Under the pieces are notes generated by a model. That model did no database searches and had not been told where the DNA came from. It was given only the letters and a program-made list of their open reading frames with translations. Shown here piece by piece: positions 31,517 through 39,293 of a stretch of DNA of 64,000 nt (positions within the stretch are counted from its first letter, which is position 1; every line of letters starts with the position of its first letter). The translations under genes were made by a program, and so were the position numbers. Origin of the DNA: Salegentibacter agarivorans (GTDB taxonomy: Bacteria; Bacteroidota; Bacteroidia; Flavobacteriales; Flavobacteriaceae); assembly GCF_900113135.1 (NCBI RefSeq), contig NZ_FOOH01000002.1, forward strand, positions 186,001-250,000, written 5' to 3'.

Positions 31517-32452
31517 CTAGCCTTCAAAATCCTTCTTTAATTGCTGAATATTGAATTTCTTCATTTGCATAAAGGAAGCGACGGCACGTTCTCTTTTTTC
31601 ATTATCAGGATCCTGCAGCATTTTATTAAGTAATGTGGATGGTACCACCTGCCAGGAAATTCCAAACTTATCTTTTAGCCACCCACATTGCTCTGCTTCG
31701 GGTATTGTAGAAAGCTTGTTCCAGTAATAATCTATTTCTTCCTGTGTTTGGCAATCAATAATGAATGAAATGGCTTCATTAAATGGAAAATCGTTCTCTA
31801 TCCCGCTATCCATTGCCATAAAAGTTTGCCCTTCCAGCTGAAACTGGGCGTGTTTAACCGTACCAAAAGCGTAATCGTTTTTATCATCTTTGGTATATTT
31901 TAAGATGCCTTCAATCTGGGAATTTTTAAAAACCGAAGTATAGAAATTTATCGCCTCTTCTGCCCTTCCGTGGCTTTTACCGGTAAAAAAGAACGAGGGC
32001 ACAATTTTTTCTTTTGTGCTTCGAGATTCTTCCAACATTAATTGCCAGTTAACTCCAAACTTATCCTCAACCCATCCATATTTTGGACTCCATTCATAGT
32101 TATCTAAGGGCATTAAAACTTTTCCATTTTCCTTCAATTTAGACCAAAAATCTTCAATTTCTTTTTCTGTATTACAAAGCACGAAAAATGAGACTGAAGG
32201 ATTTAATTGAAAATAATCTCCGCCATTTAAGCCTACGAATTCATAATTTTCAATAGAGAAATTCACAGTCATTACACTACCTGGTTTTTGCTTATGAATT
32301 TCCTGACCTGCTTTCCCATAGCGGGAAATATTTTTAATTTCAACGTTTTTAAAAACTGTTTTATAGAACTCCACCACTTTCTCTACCGAATTTTTTTCGT
32401 TATCGAACCACAGATGGGATATAATTTTTTGTGTTTTCATTTTTCTAATCAT
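31517..32452 (-). CDS. Tandem PhnB-like VOC protein
   Basis: This 311-residue protein contains two PhnB-like VOC modules: one from about 5 to 150 (ISHLWFDNEKNSVEKVVEFYK ... WVEDKFGVNWQLML) and one from about 160 to 285 (VPSFFFTGKSHGRAEEAINFY ... WLKDKFGISWQVVP). Each module repeats the DKFG-x-x-W-Q closing strand, so it probably arose by duplication and folds like a dimer in one chain. Function is uncertain. ATG codons at 32452 and 32440 are both possible starts. Confidence 0.88.
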   Translation of the reverse strand: MIRKMKTQKIISHLWFDNEKNSVEKVVEFYKTVFKNVEIKNISRYGKAGQEIHKQKPGSVMTVNFSIENYEFVGLNGGDYFQLNPSVSFFVLCNTEKEIEDFWSKLKENGKVLMPLDNYEWSPKYGWVEDKFGVNWQLMLEESRSTKEKIVPSFFFTGKSHGRAEEAINFYTSVFKNSQIEGILKYTKDDKNDYAFGTVKHAQFQLEGQTFMAMDSGIENDFPFNEAISFIIDCQTQEEIDYYWNKLSTIPEAEQCGWLKDKFGISWQVVPSTLLNKMLQDPDNEKRERAVASFMQMKKFNIQQLKKDFEG

Positions 32453-32501
32453 TTGAATTTATAGGTCATTTTAAAACAGTTCAGAGACTATTTCTTTAAA
32501 A

Positions 32502-32864
32502 CTATTCTTCCTTCAGCGGAATTACATACGAAGTCATTTTCTTCACTTTCGCATTTTTAAATCCGTTGAATTCATAGAGGTCACAAAACCCATATGCCTT
32601 TTCTTTACCGTTTTTCTTCAACCTGAAAGTACCATTTGAGGCAGCAGATTTTCCGTGGGTAATGATTTTATCAACCTTCATTTCCAGCATTTCAATATCT
32701 TCCATTGTAGCCATTTCTTTTTCAATTTCTGCTTTACCGCGGCTGGTGTTTCCTCCAATCATTTCCCATACAATATCTTCAGCCATACAATTTAGAATAT
32801 ATGGAACATCTCCTTTCGCAAATGCATCGTTAAGCTCCCGGATAAACTTTTCTTTTTCTGTCAT
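32502..32864 (-). CDS. SnoaL-like (NTF2-fold) protein
   Basis: This 120-residue protein has the NTF2/SnoaL-like shape: helix EKEKFIRELNDAFAKGDVPYILNCMAEDIVWEMIGG, then GKAEIEKEM, and strands GKSAASNGTFRLKKNGKEKAYGFCDLYEF and VKKMTSYVIPL. Members are small enzymes or ligand binders with a conical cavity. Substrate unknown. It is 40 bp after the leading VOC gene on the minus strand. Confidence 0.85.
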   Translation of the reverse strand: MTEKEKFIRELNDAFAKGDVPYILNCMAEDIVWEMIGGNTSRGKAEIEKEMATMEDIEMLEMKVDKIITHGKSAASNGTFRLKKNGKEKAYGFCDLYEFNGFKNAKVKKMTSYVIPLKEE

Positions 32865-32904
32865 AATTTCGTTTTTAGTAAAACCTGTGAGGTTATGTTT
32901 TAAT

Positions 32905-33285
32905 TCATTCCTTCAAAATCGAGATAATATTTCCAGCTGGGTCTTTAAACCAGGCTATATCTGGACCTTTTCCATCACTTCTACATATTCCTTTTTCATC
33001 GGTGGCGATTTCTCCTTCATATTGTTCAAACTGAACTCCTTTTCTAACCAGGTGGTTTACAGCTTCATCAATATTTTCTACCGGTATATTTAATACGGTA
33101 AAAACAGCCGGTTGGTGATCTGGTTTTGGATAGATAATAATGTTATTATTATCAGGAATATCTAATTCAATATGTCCCATAGCATTACTCTTCACTGAAA
33201 ACTCCAGGATATTGCTATAAAACTTTTCTGCTTTCTCTATATCGTTTACCGAAAAGCCGCTAAATACTGCTGAATACTTAAACAT
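32905..33285 (-). CDS. VOC-family protein, leading gene of the small-protein block
   Basis: This 126-residue VOC protein begins YSAVFSGFSVNDIEKAEKFYSNIL and ends IAWFKDPAGNIISILKE, with the family K-D-P-x-G-N turn. It is the promoter-proximal gene of the minus-strand block, which is divergent from the GlxA-type regulator across 177 bp. That arrangement suggests regulator and block share a control region. Reaction unknown. Confidence 0.88.
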   Translation of the reverse strand: MFKYSAVFSGFSVNDIEKAEKFYSNILEFSVKSNAMGHIELDIPDNNNIIIYPKPDHQPAVFTVLNIPVENIDEAVNHLVRKGVQFEQYEGEIATDEKGICRSDGKGPDIAWFKDPAGNIISILKE

Positions 33286-33341
33286 TTCACATTAATTTAT
33301 TGGTTATCATAAAATTACAGGGTTTTTAGTAAAAACAGCTG

Positions 33342-33377
33342 GGGGAAATACGCCAAATTTTAGGGGAGTTTGCGTCA
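33342..33377. promoter_or_regulatory. Candidate operator: imperfect direct repeat between GlxA-type regulator and VOC block
   Basis: GGGGAAATACGCCAAA (from 33342) and GGGGAGTTTGCGTCAAA (from 33363) form an imperfect direct repeat with a 21-bp period, two helical turns. AraC-family regulators often bind such repeats. It lies in the divergent gap, about 85-120 bases upstream of the regulator ATG and 57-92 bases upstream of the block's first ATG. Confidence 0.4.
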
Positions 33378-33407
33378 AAAAAGTTTTAGAGTTATTAAAT
33401 TAGTTCC

Positions 33408-33439
33408 TTGATTTTCAGAATAAATCAATAATAAATTCG
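33408..33439 (+). promoter_or_regulatory. Weak promoter candidate for the GlxA-type regulator
   Basis: TTG (33408-33410) and TAAATTCG (33432-33439, one mismatch to TAnnTTTG) are separated by 21 bases, with the ATG 24 bases further on. Confidence 0.35.
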
Positions 33440-33462
33440 TTTTAGATACAAGAGTAAGACAG

Positions 33463-34449
33463 ATGAAAAAACATATTTCCATACTAATTCCCAGGGGCCA
33501 TACCAGTTTGGTAAATATTGTTGGTTCTCACCAAATTTTTAATCAGGTGAACGGCTTTTTAGAACAGCGCGCTAAGAAACCGCTCTTTGAAGTGGAACTT
33601 GTAGGCGTTTCTAATCCTACTGAGCAAACCAACGGACTTTTTTCAGTTAAACCCGAAAAAATGATTGGGGAGATCACTAAAACCGATCTTATAATTATTC
33701 CCGCCATTCACGATGAACCGGCAGTTGCTTTAGAAAAAAATAAAGATTTTATACCCTGGTTAAAGAAACGCTATGATGAAGGAACCGAAATTGCCAGTTT
33801 ATGCGTGGCAGCATTCTTCCTGGCAGAAACGGGGCTTTTAAACGGAAAACAATGTTCCACCCATTGGATTCACGCTGATAATTTTAAATCTCGTTACCCT
33901 GAAGCCAATTTGGTAGCCGATAAAATTTTGACTGAAGATTCGGGTATTTATACCAGTGGCGGGGCTTATTCTTATTTAAATTTACTTCTGTATTTAGTTG
34001 AAAAATATGCGGGTCGTGAAATGGCTATTCTCACTTCTAAAGCTTTTATGATAGATATGGATAAAGCGGAGCAATCCGCATTTAGAATATTTGAAGGTCA
34101 AAAAAGTCATGAAGATCAAACCGTAAAAAAGGTTCAGGAATATATTGAAGCTCATTTTCCGGAAAAAATTACTGTAGATAATCTGGCTAATAAATTCGCT
34201 CTTAGCCGTCGCAGCCTGGAACGCCGATTTAAGAAGGCAACAGATAATACTATAAGCCAGTACACACAACGCGTAAAAGTTGAAGCCGCCAAGCGTAGCC
34301 TGGAAACTTCCCGTGAAAATGTGGGAGAAGTAATGTTTGAAGTCGGTTATTCTGATGAAAAAGCATTCCGGAACACTTTCAAAAAAATAACCGGGATTTC
34401 CCCGGTTCAGTACCGAAATAAATACAATCGCGCAAGGGCGAGCACTTAA
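33463..34449 (+). CDS. GlxA-family transcriptional regulator (DJ-1/PfpI domain plus AraC HTH)
   Basis: This 328-residue protein has an N-terminal DJ-1/PfpI-like domain (about 1-190, with IIIPAIHDEP and the nucleophile-elbow-like ASLCVAAFFLAETGLL). A C-terminal AraC-type double helix-turn-helix follows (about 225-322): ITVDNLANKFALSRRSLERRFKKATDNTISQY and VGEVMFEVGYSDEKAFRNTFKKITGISPVQYR. GlxA regulators usually activate nearby genes in response to small metabolites. The divergent VOC/SnoaL/SRPBCC/DinB genes are the natural targets. It ends next to the convergent dehydrogenase gene. Confidence 0.92.
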   Translation: MKKHISILIPRGHTSLVNIVGSHQIFNQVNGFLEQRAKKPLFEVELVGVSNPTEQTNGLFSVKPEKMIGEITKTDLIIIPAIHDEPAVALEKNKDFIPWLKKRYDEGTEIASLCVAAFFLAETGLLNGKQCSTHWIHADNFKSRYPEANLVADKILTEDSGIYTSGGAYSYLNLLLYLVEKYAGREMAILTSKAFMIDMDKAEQSAFRIFEGQKSHEDQTVKKVQEYIEAHFPEKITVDNLANKFALSRRSLERRFKKATDNTISQYTQRVKVEAAKRSLETSRENVGEVMFEVGYSDEKAFRNTFKKITGISPVQYRNKYNRARAST

Positions 34450-37368
34450 TTAAACCAAAGCTTCCCTTAAAATACTCACAGGATGCAGTGCGTTACGTTT
34501 TGTTCCATCAAAAATCTGGTGGCGACAACTTGTACCATTTGCTGAAATCACTGTCTCCTTAGACGCTTTTCTAACTGCGGGGAACAAAGTTTGTTCACCA
34601 ATATTCATACTCACTTCGTAATGTTCTTTTTCGTAACCAAAAGAGCCAGCCATGCCACAGCAACCTGATGGAATTATACTCACTTTAAAGTTCTTCGGAA
34701 GATTGAGGATATCAAACGTCACCACCGTATTAGAAAGTGCTTTCTGATGGCAATGCCCGTGAATTTTAATATTTTTTTCTTCTGAAGTAAATTGTTCCGG
34801 GTTTATATTACCAAGTGCGATTTCCTTTTTCAGGAATTCTTCTATGATGAATGAGTTTTTTGCCAGTTTTTCAGCTTCTGGTTTATTATCGGCTAAACGC
34901 AAATATTCATCTCTAAAAGTCAAAATAGCCGATGGCTCCAAACCTATTAAAGGGGTTTTTTCAGAAACGATATCTTTAAATATACTAATGTTTTTATTGG
35001 CGAACTCTTTAGCTTCTTCCAGGAAACCTTTGGAAATATGGCTACGGCCACTTTCTTCGTGTTTTACAAATTCTACCCGATAGTTGAGTTTATGTAATAA
35101 TTCCAGCGCATCAATTCCTATTTCTGAATCGAGAAAATTGGTGAATTCATCATTAAAGAAATATACTGTTTTGATAGGATTTTCAAGTTGAAAACGCATC
35201 TTATTTTTCTTATAATAATTAGCCAGAGTTCGCTTTGCTAAAATTGGTAAATTCCTTTCCGGTGCTACGCCCATCATCTTTTTGGCAATGCTGGAAGTGA
35301 AAGAATTTTTAAAGAAAAAATTGGAGATTCCGTGAGCTTTAGAAGCCAGGCCGTTCATTCTGCCATTGTTCGCAAATGCCTTACTTCTTAAGCTTTTCCC
35401 GTTTTCTTTTTGATATTGGTACTGGAATTCGGCTTTTAAAGCAGCTACATCAACACTGGAAGGGCATTCGCTTTTACAACCTTTACAACTAATACAAAGA
35501 TCAAAGGCCTCCTTTATTTCTTCGTGGTTAAATCGGTTACTTTTATCTGAATTTGTTAAAAACTCCCGTAAAGTATTTGCCCGGGCGCGAGTAGTATCTT
35601 TTTCGTCTTTTGTGGCCCGATAACTTGGGCACATTGTGCCACCGGCTTCAGCCGATTTTCTACAATCTCCACTCCCGTTACATTTTTCCGCAAGTTTTAG
35701 AATTCCTTCAGACTCTGAAAAATCCATTAAAGTGGAAATCTCAGGCTCTTTTCTGTCTACTTCATAACGAAGGGAAGTATCCATTGGAGCGGTATCGGTA
35801 ATCTTACCGGGATTAAAAATATTATCGGGATCAAAAGTGAATTTAATATCCCTGATAATTTGGTAGTTTTTAGGGCCAATCATCATTTCAATAAATTCAG
35901 CCCTTACCCTACCGTCACCGTGCTCACCACTTAAAGAACCATTGTATTTTTTTACGAGTTTAGCAACATCGGTTGTTATACTTCTAAAGAGTTTTACATC
36001 TTCAGATTTCTTTAAATCCAGGATTGGACGTAAATGAATCTCACCGGCACCGGCGTGCGCGTAATACACCGCATCCTGGCCGTAATTTTTCATTATTTCG
36101 GCAAATTCAGCAATATAATCGGCTAAATATGGAATCGCTACCGCAGTATCTTCTATACAGGCTACGGCTTTTTTATCGCCGATAATATTTCCTAAAAGTC
36201 CGAGTCCAGCCTTTCTCAGCTCCATTGCCAGCTCTATTTGATCGCCCATTAAAACCGGAAAAGCATAACTTAAATTTGATGCTTTTAAGGTTTCTAATAC
36301 CTGCTGGCTTTGTTCCTGGACTTCTTCAGCGGTATTTGCCCTTATTTCCAGCATTAAAATCGCCTTGGGATCGCCTTCAATAAAGAAGCGATTTTCTTTA
36401 TATTTTAGGTTTTGTTTGGTGCAATCCAGGATGGTTTTATCCATCATTTCACAGGTATACAGCGAATGCTTCATCACCGGTACCACGGCTTGCATGCAAC
36501 TTTCTATACTATCAAAATGAGCGGCGATCATAGCGGCTTCCGGAGGTTGTAAATCGTCCAGTTTCAGCGTTATTTCTGTAGTAAAAGCCAAAGTACCTTC
36601 ACTTCCGCAAAGTAATTTACACAGGTTTAATGGCTCGGTAGAACCTTCCGAAAAAACTTCAGCATAGAGCAATTCATCTATTGCGTAACCGGTATTTCTT
36701 CGGTGTAAACTTTTAGGTGGATATTTCTCAATTAGCTCTTTTTTGTTTTCTTCAGAAGATAAGTGCTTATGGATATTTCGATAAATCTCACCTTCCAGGT
36801 TTTCCAGCTTTAATTTTTCCTGAAATTCTTCTGCAGAAATATCTTTAAATTCGGCTTCACTCCCATCGCTAAGAATGGTTTTTAAAGAAACCAGTTTCTC
36901 CCGGGTTGTACCGTATTTAATAGAAGTGGTTCCGCTGGAATTATTTCCAACCATTCCACCAACCATACACCTATTGGAAGTTGAAGTATTGGGGCCGAAA
37001 AATAAACCAAATTCATTTAAAACCCGGTTAAGGTCGTCACGAATTACACCGGGCTGCAAGGTTACGGTTTTTGCTTCCGGATCTATTTTTAAGATTTTTG
37101 TAAAATGCTTTGATACATCTACCACGATGCCATCTCCCACACACTGGCCGGCGAGAGAGGTTCCTGCCGTTCTTGGGATTAAAGAAGTTTTATTTGTTTT
37201 TGCAAATTTTATAAGTTTCTTTAAGTCATTTTTACTTTTTGGATAACAGACTGCCAAAGGCATTTCGCGATAAACGGAAGCATCTGTAGCAAAGATTGAT
37301 CGCCATAATTTATCGTCATATAACTGGCCGTCAATTTGCTGGGATAGTTGGTTAAGTTTTTCTTTCAT
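34450..37368 (-). CDS. FAD-linked oxidase and Fe-S domain fusion (YdiJ/D-2-hydroxyacid dehydrogenase-like)
   Basis: This 972-residue protein fuses a GlcD-like flavoprotein to a GlcF-like Fe-S unit. Residues about 35-230 form the PCMH-type FAD domain (IPRTAGTSLAGQCVGDGIVVDVS, GGMVGNNSSGTTSIKYGTTR), followed by the FAD-oxidase C domain (YYAHAGAGEIHLRPIL, SLSGEHGDGRVRAEF). A ferredoxin-like region has CNGSGDCRKS plus MCPSYRAT and CISCKGCKSECP, and C-terminal CCG motifs read GHCHQKAL and SGCCGMAGSFGYE. Relatives oxidise D-lactate, D-2-hydroxyglutarate or glycolate and pass electrons to the quinone pool. Length is close to YdiJ (about 1,000). Substrate not determined. Confidence 0.88.
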   Translation of the reverse strand: MKEKLNQLSQQIDGQLYDDKLWRSIFATDASVYREMPLAVCYPKSKNDLKKLIKFAKTNKTSLIPRTAGTSLAGQCVGDGIVVDVSKHFTKILKIDPEAKTVTLQPGVIRDDLNRVLNEFGLFFGPNTSTSNRCMVGGMVGNNSSGTTSIKYGTTREKLVSLKTILSDGSEAEFKDISAEEFQEKLKLENLEGEIYRNIHKHLSSEENKKELIEKYPPKSLHRRNTGYAIDELLYAEVFSEGSTEPLNLCKLLCGSEGTLAFTTEITLKLDDLQPPEAAMIAAHFDSIESCMQAVVPVMKHSLYTCEMMDKTILDCTKQNLKYKENRFFIEGDPKAILMLEIRANTAEEVQEQSQQVLETLKASNLSYAFPVLMGDQIELAMELRKAGLGLLGNIIGDKKAVACIEDTAVAIPYLADYIAEFAEIMKNYGQDAVYYAHAGAGEIHLRPILDLKKSEDVKLFRSITTDVAKLVKKYNGSLSGEHGDGRVRAEFIEMMIGPKNYQIIRDIKFTFDPDNIFNPGKITDTAPMDTSLRYEVDRKEPEISTLMDFSESEGILKLAEKCNGSGDCRKSAEAGGTMCPSYRATKDEKDTTRARANTLREFLTNSDKSNRFNHEEIKEAFDLCISCKGCKSECPSSVDVAALKAEFQYQYQKENGKSLRSKAFANNGRMNGLASKAHGISNFFFKNSFTSSIAKKMMGVAPERNLPILAKRTLANYYKKNKMRFQLENPIKTVYFFNDEFTNFLDSEIGIDALELLHKLNYRVEFVKHEESGRSHISKGFLEEAKEFANKNISIFKDIVSEKTPLIGLEPSAILTFRDEYLRLADNKPEAEKLAKNSFIIEEFLKKEIALGNINPEQFTSEEKNIKIHGHCHQKALSNTVVTFDILNLPKNFKVSIIPSGCCGMAGSFGYEKEHYEVSMNIGEQTLFPAVRKASKETVISANGTSCRHQIFDGTKRNALHPVSILREALV

Positions 37369-37453
37369 AATTATGGGTTAAAAATAGAAAATTTCCCCTA
37401 AAGCGCTTAACAGATTTTTAAACAATATTAACAATAGATTGGCTTACCAGAAG

Positions 37454-37483
37454 TTTTCGGAGCGGTTTTAACATTTAAATTTG
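37454..37483 (+). promoter_or_regulatory. Promoter candidate for the barrel protein gene at 37508
   Basis: TTTT at -33 (37454-37457) and an exact TAAATTTG -7 element (37476-37483) are 18 bases apart. The ATG follows 24 bases later. Confidence 0.5.
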
Positions 37484-37507
37484 CCAACAAATCTAAAAAT
37501 GCTAACT

Positions 37508-38008
37508 ATGAAGAAATTAGTTTTACTTGCCGTTTTTACAATCGGCGCTACGTTTTATAACCAGGCTGAAGCTCAGACTATTTCAGACAATGCCATTGGA
37601 CTAAGATTTGGTGGTGGAGATGGTGTTGGTGCTGAAGTTTCTTATCAAAGAGCAGTAGGAACCAATAATAATCGTTTAGAATTTGACCTTGGATGGCGTG
37701 ATAATAGCGATTATGATGCATTTAAACTTACCGGACTGTACCAATGGGTTTGGAACATTGAAGGCGGATTTAACTGGTATGCAGGTGCAGGAGCCGGAAT
37801 CTTAGGGGTAGATGCTAACCGGGAGTTTCGTGATGAGGATGACGGTACTTATTTATTCCTTGCAGGTGATATAGGTATAGAATACAATTTCGATATCCCG
37901 TTATTGCTTTCTTTAGACTTTAGACCAGAATTTGGATTCTTTAGTGATAATAATGTACTGAATGAATTTTCTCCAGATATAGCTCTTGGAGTAAGATACC
38001 AATTCTAA
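37508..38008 (+). CDS. Small outer-membrane beta-barrel protein
   Basis: This 166-residue exported protein has a signal peptide MKKLVLLAVFTIGATFYNQAEA followed by an alternating-strand barrel pattern (NAIGLRFGGGDGVGAEVSYQRA, NNRLEFDLGWRD, AFKLTGLYQWVW, FNWYAGAGAGILGV, YLFLAGDIGIEYNF, LSLDFRPEFGFF) and a terminal Phe (VRYQF). It is probably an eight-stranded outer-membrane barrel; function unknown. The start at 37508 places the signal peptide correctly; an ATG three codons earlier is also possible. It has its own promoter-like element and a strong terminator. Confidence 0.8.
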   Translation: MKKLVLLAVFTIGATFYNQAEAQTISDNAIGLRFGGGDGVGAEVSYQRAVGTNNNRLEFDLGWRDNSDYDAFKLTGLYQWVWNIEGGFNWYAGAGAGILGVDANREFRDEDDGTYLFLAGDIGIEYNFDIPLLLSLDFRPEFGFFSDNNVLNEFSPDIALGVRYQF

Positions 38009-38031
38009 ATAATAACAGATAAGGTTAAAGA

Positions 38032-38065
38032 AAAAGAGGCTGATTCAAAATCAGCCTCTTTTTTT
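38032..38065 (+). terminator. Intrinsic terminator, bidirectional
   Basis: A perfect 10-bp stem (AGAGGCTGAT, 38035-38044, with ATCAGCCTCT, 38050-38059) is followed by seven T and preceded by five A. It serves the barrel gene and, on the other strand, bshA, which ends at 38079. Confidence 0.9.
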
Positions 38066-38078
38066 ATACGGTAATTTG

Positions 38079-39197
38079 TTAAGCTCTTTTATAAATATCT
38101 TCATAAAGGGGCATTACATTTTTAATGTCAAATTTTTCTGCAACACTCCTGGCGTTGTTTTTAAATTTCTCCAGGGTTTCATCGTTTTCCAGGATTTTTA
38201 AAGCATTAGCTGCCATTTCCTGAACATCACCCACATTACTTAAATACCCAGAAATTCCATTTTGGTTAACTTCAGGAAGTCCGCCGGTATTTGTAGAAAT
38301 TATTGCAACTCCATTAACCATTGCTTCCAGTGCTGAAAGACCAAAACTCTCTTTTTCTGAAGGCAGTAAGAATAAATCAGAGAAGCAAAGAATCTTATCT
38401 ATTTCGTGACTTTGCCCCAGAAACATTACTTTATCGGCAATATTGAGTTCATCTACTAAATCTTCTGCCATTTCTTTTTCAGGGCCTTCTCCAACCATCA
38501 TTAATTTTGCATCTATTTTTTTCTGAATTTCATAAAAGATTTTAATCACATCATCTATGCGTTTTACTTTTCTGAAGTTACTAATATGCGTAATAATTCT
38601 CTCTTTATTTTCGGCCATCATTTCGCGTTGGCAGTCGGTAAAGGCTTTATTATCGTATTTGCTGCAATCTATAAAATTGGGTATTACTTCAATTTCATTC
38701 CTGATTTTGAAGAATTTTAAGGTATCTTCTTTTAAACTTTTAGATACCGAAGTCACTATATCGCTATTATTAATACTAAAAGTTACCGCCGGTTTGTAAA
38801 AAGGATGATTGCCAACCAAAGTAATATCGGTACCGTGAAGTGTGGTTACCATGGGTAGGTTAATTCCTTCTTCAGCAAGCATTTTTTTAGCCATATAACC
38901 GGCATAAGCGTGCGGAATTGCATAATGAACATGCAGCATTTCAATATCAAACTGTTTTACAACATTTACCAATTTACTACTAAGCGCAAGCTCGTATGGT
39001 TGATAGTGAAATAGCGGATATTCTGGAACGTGTACTTCGTGAAAACGTACATTGCTGGAAAGTTGATCTAAACGTACAGGTTGGCTGTAGGTTACAAAAT
39101 GTATTTCGTGACCACGTTTTGCAAGGGCCAGCCCCAGCTCTGTGGCTACCACTCCACTACCCCCAAAGGTAGGATAACATACAATGGCTATTTTCAT
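38079..39197 (-). CDS. bshA: N-acetyl-alpha-D-glucosaminyl L-malate synthase (bacillithiol synthesis)
   Basis: This 372-residue GT4 glycosyltransferase joins UDP-GlcNAc to L-malate, the first step to bacillithiol. Typical BshA segments are MKIAIVCYPTFGGSGVVATELG at the N-terminus, HVHYAIPHAYAGYMAKKM, TTLHGTDITLVGNHPFYKP, and the GT4 E-x7-E region SEKESFGLSALEAMVNG. I chose the ATG at 39197 (MKIAI), removing six residues from a GTG start. Other bsh genes are not in the window. Bacillithiol is the usual low-molecular-weight thiol in Bacteroidota, which fits. Confidence 0.93.
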   Translation of the reverse strand: MKIAIVCYPTFGGSGVVATELGLALAKRGHEIHFVTYSQPVRLDQLSSNVRFHEVHVPEYPLFHYQPYELALSSKLVNVVKQFDIEMLHVHYAIPHAYAGYMAKKMLAEEGINLPMVTTLHGTDITLVGNHPFYKPAVTFSINNSDIVTSVSKSLKEDTLKFFKIRNEIEVIPNFIDCSKYDNKAFTDCQREMMAENKERIITHISNFRKVKRIDDVIKIFYEIQKKIDAKLMMVGEGPEKEMAEDLVDELNIADKVMFLGQSHEIDKILCFSDLFLLPSEKESFGLSALEAMVNGVAIISTNTGGLPEVNQNGISGYLSNVGDVQEMAANALKILENDETLEKFKNNARSVAEKFDIKNVMPLYEDIYKRA

Positions 39198-39293
39198 TTG
39201 GCTCGATTTACTCACCTTAGCGAGAATTTAAATTACGACCAAGGCCGATTTTTTGTTTTCAAATTAAGTTCTGCGGGCCATTCCCCCAATTAT

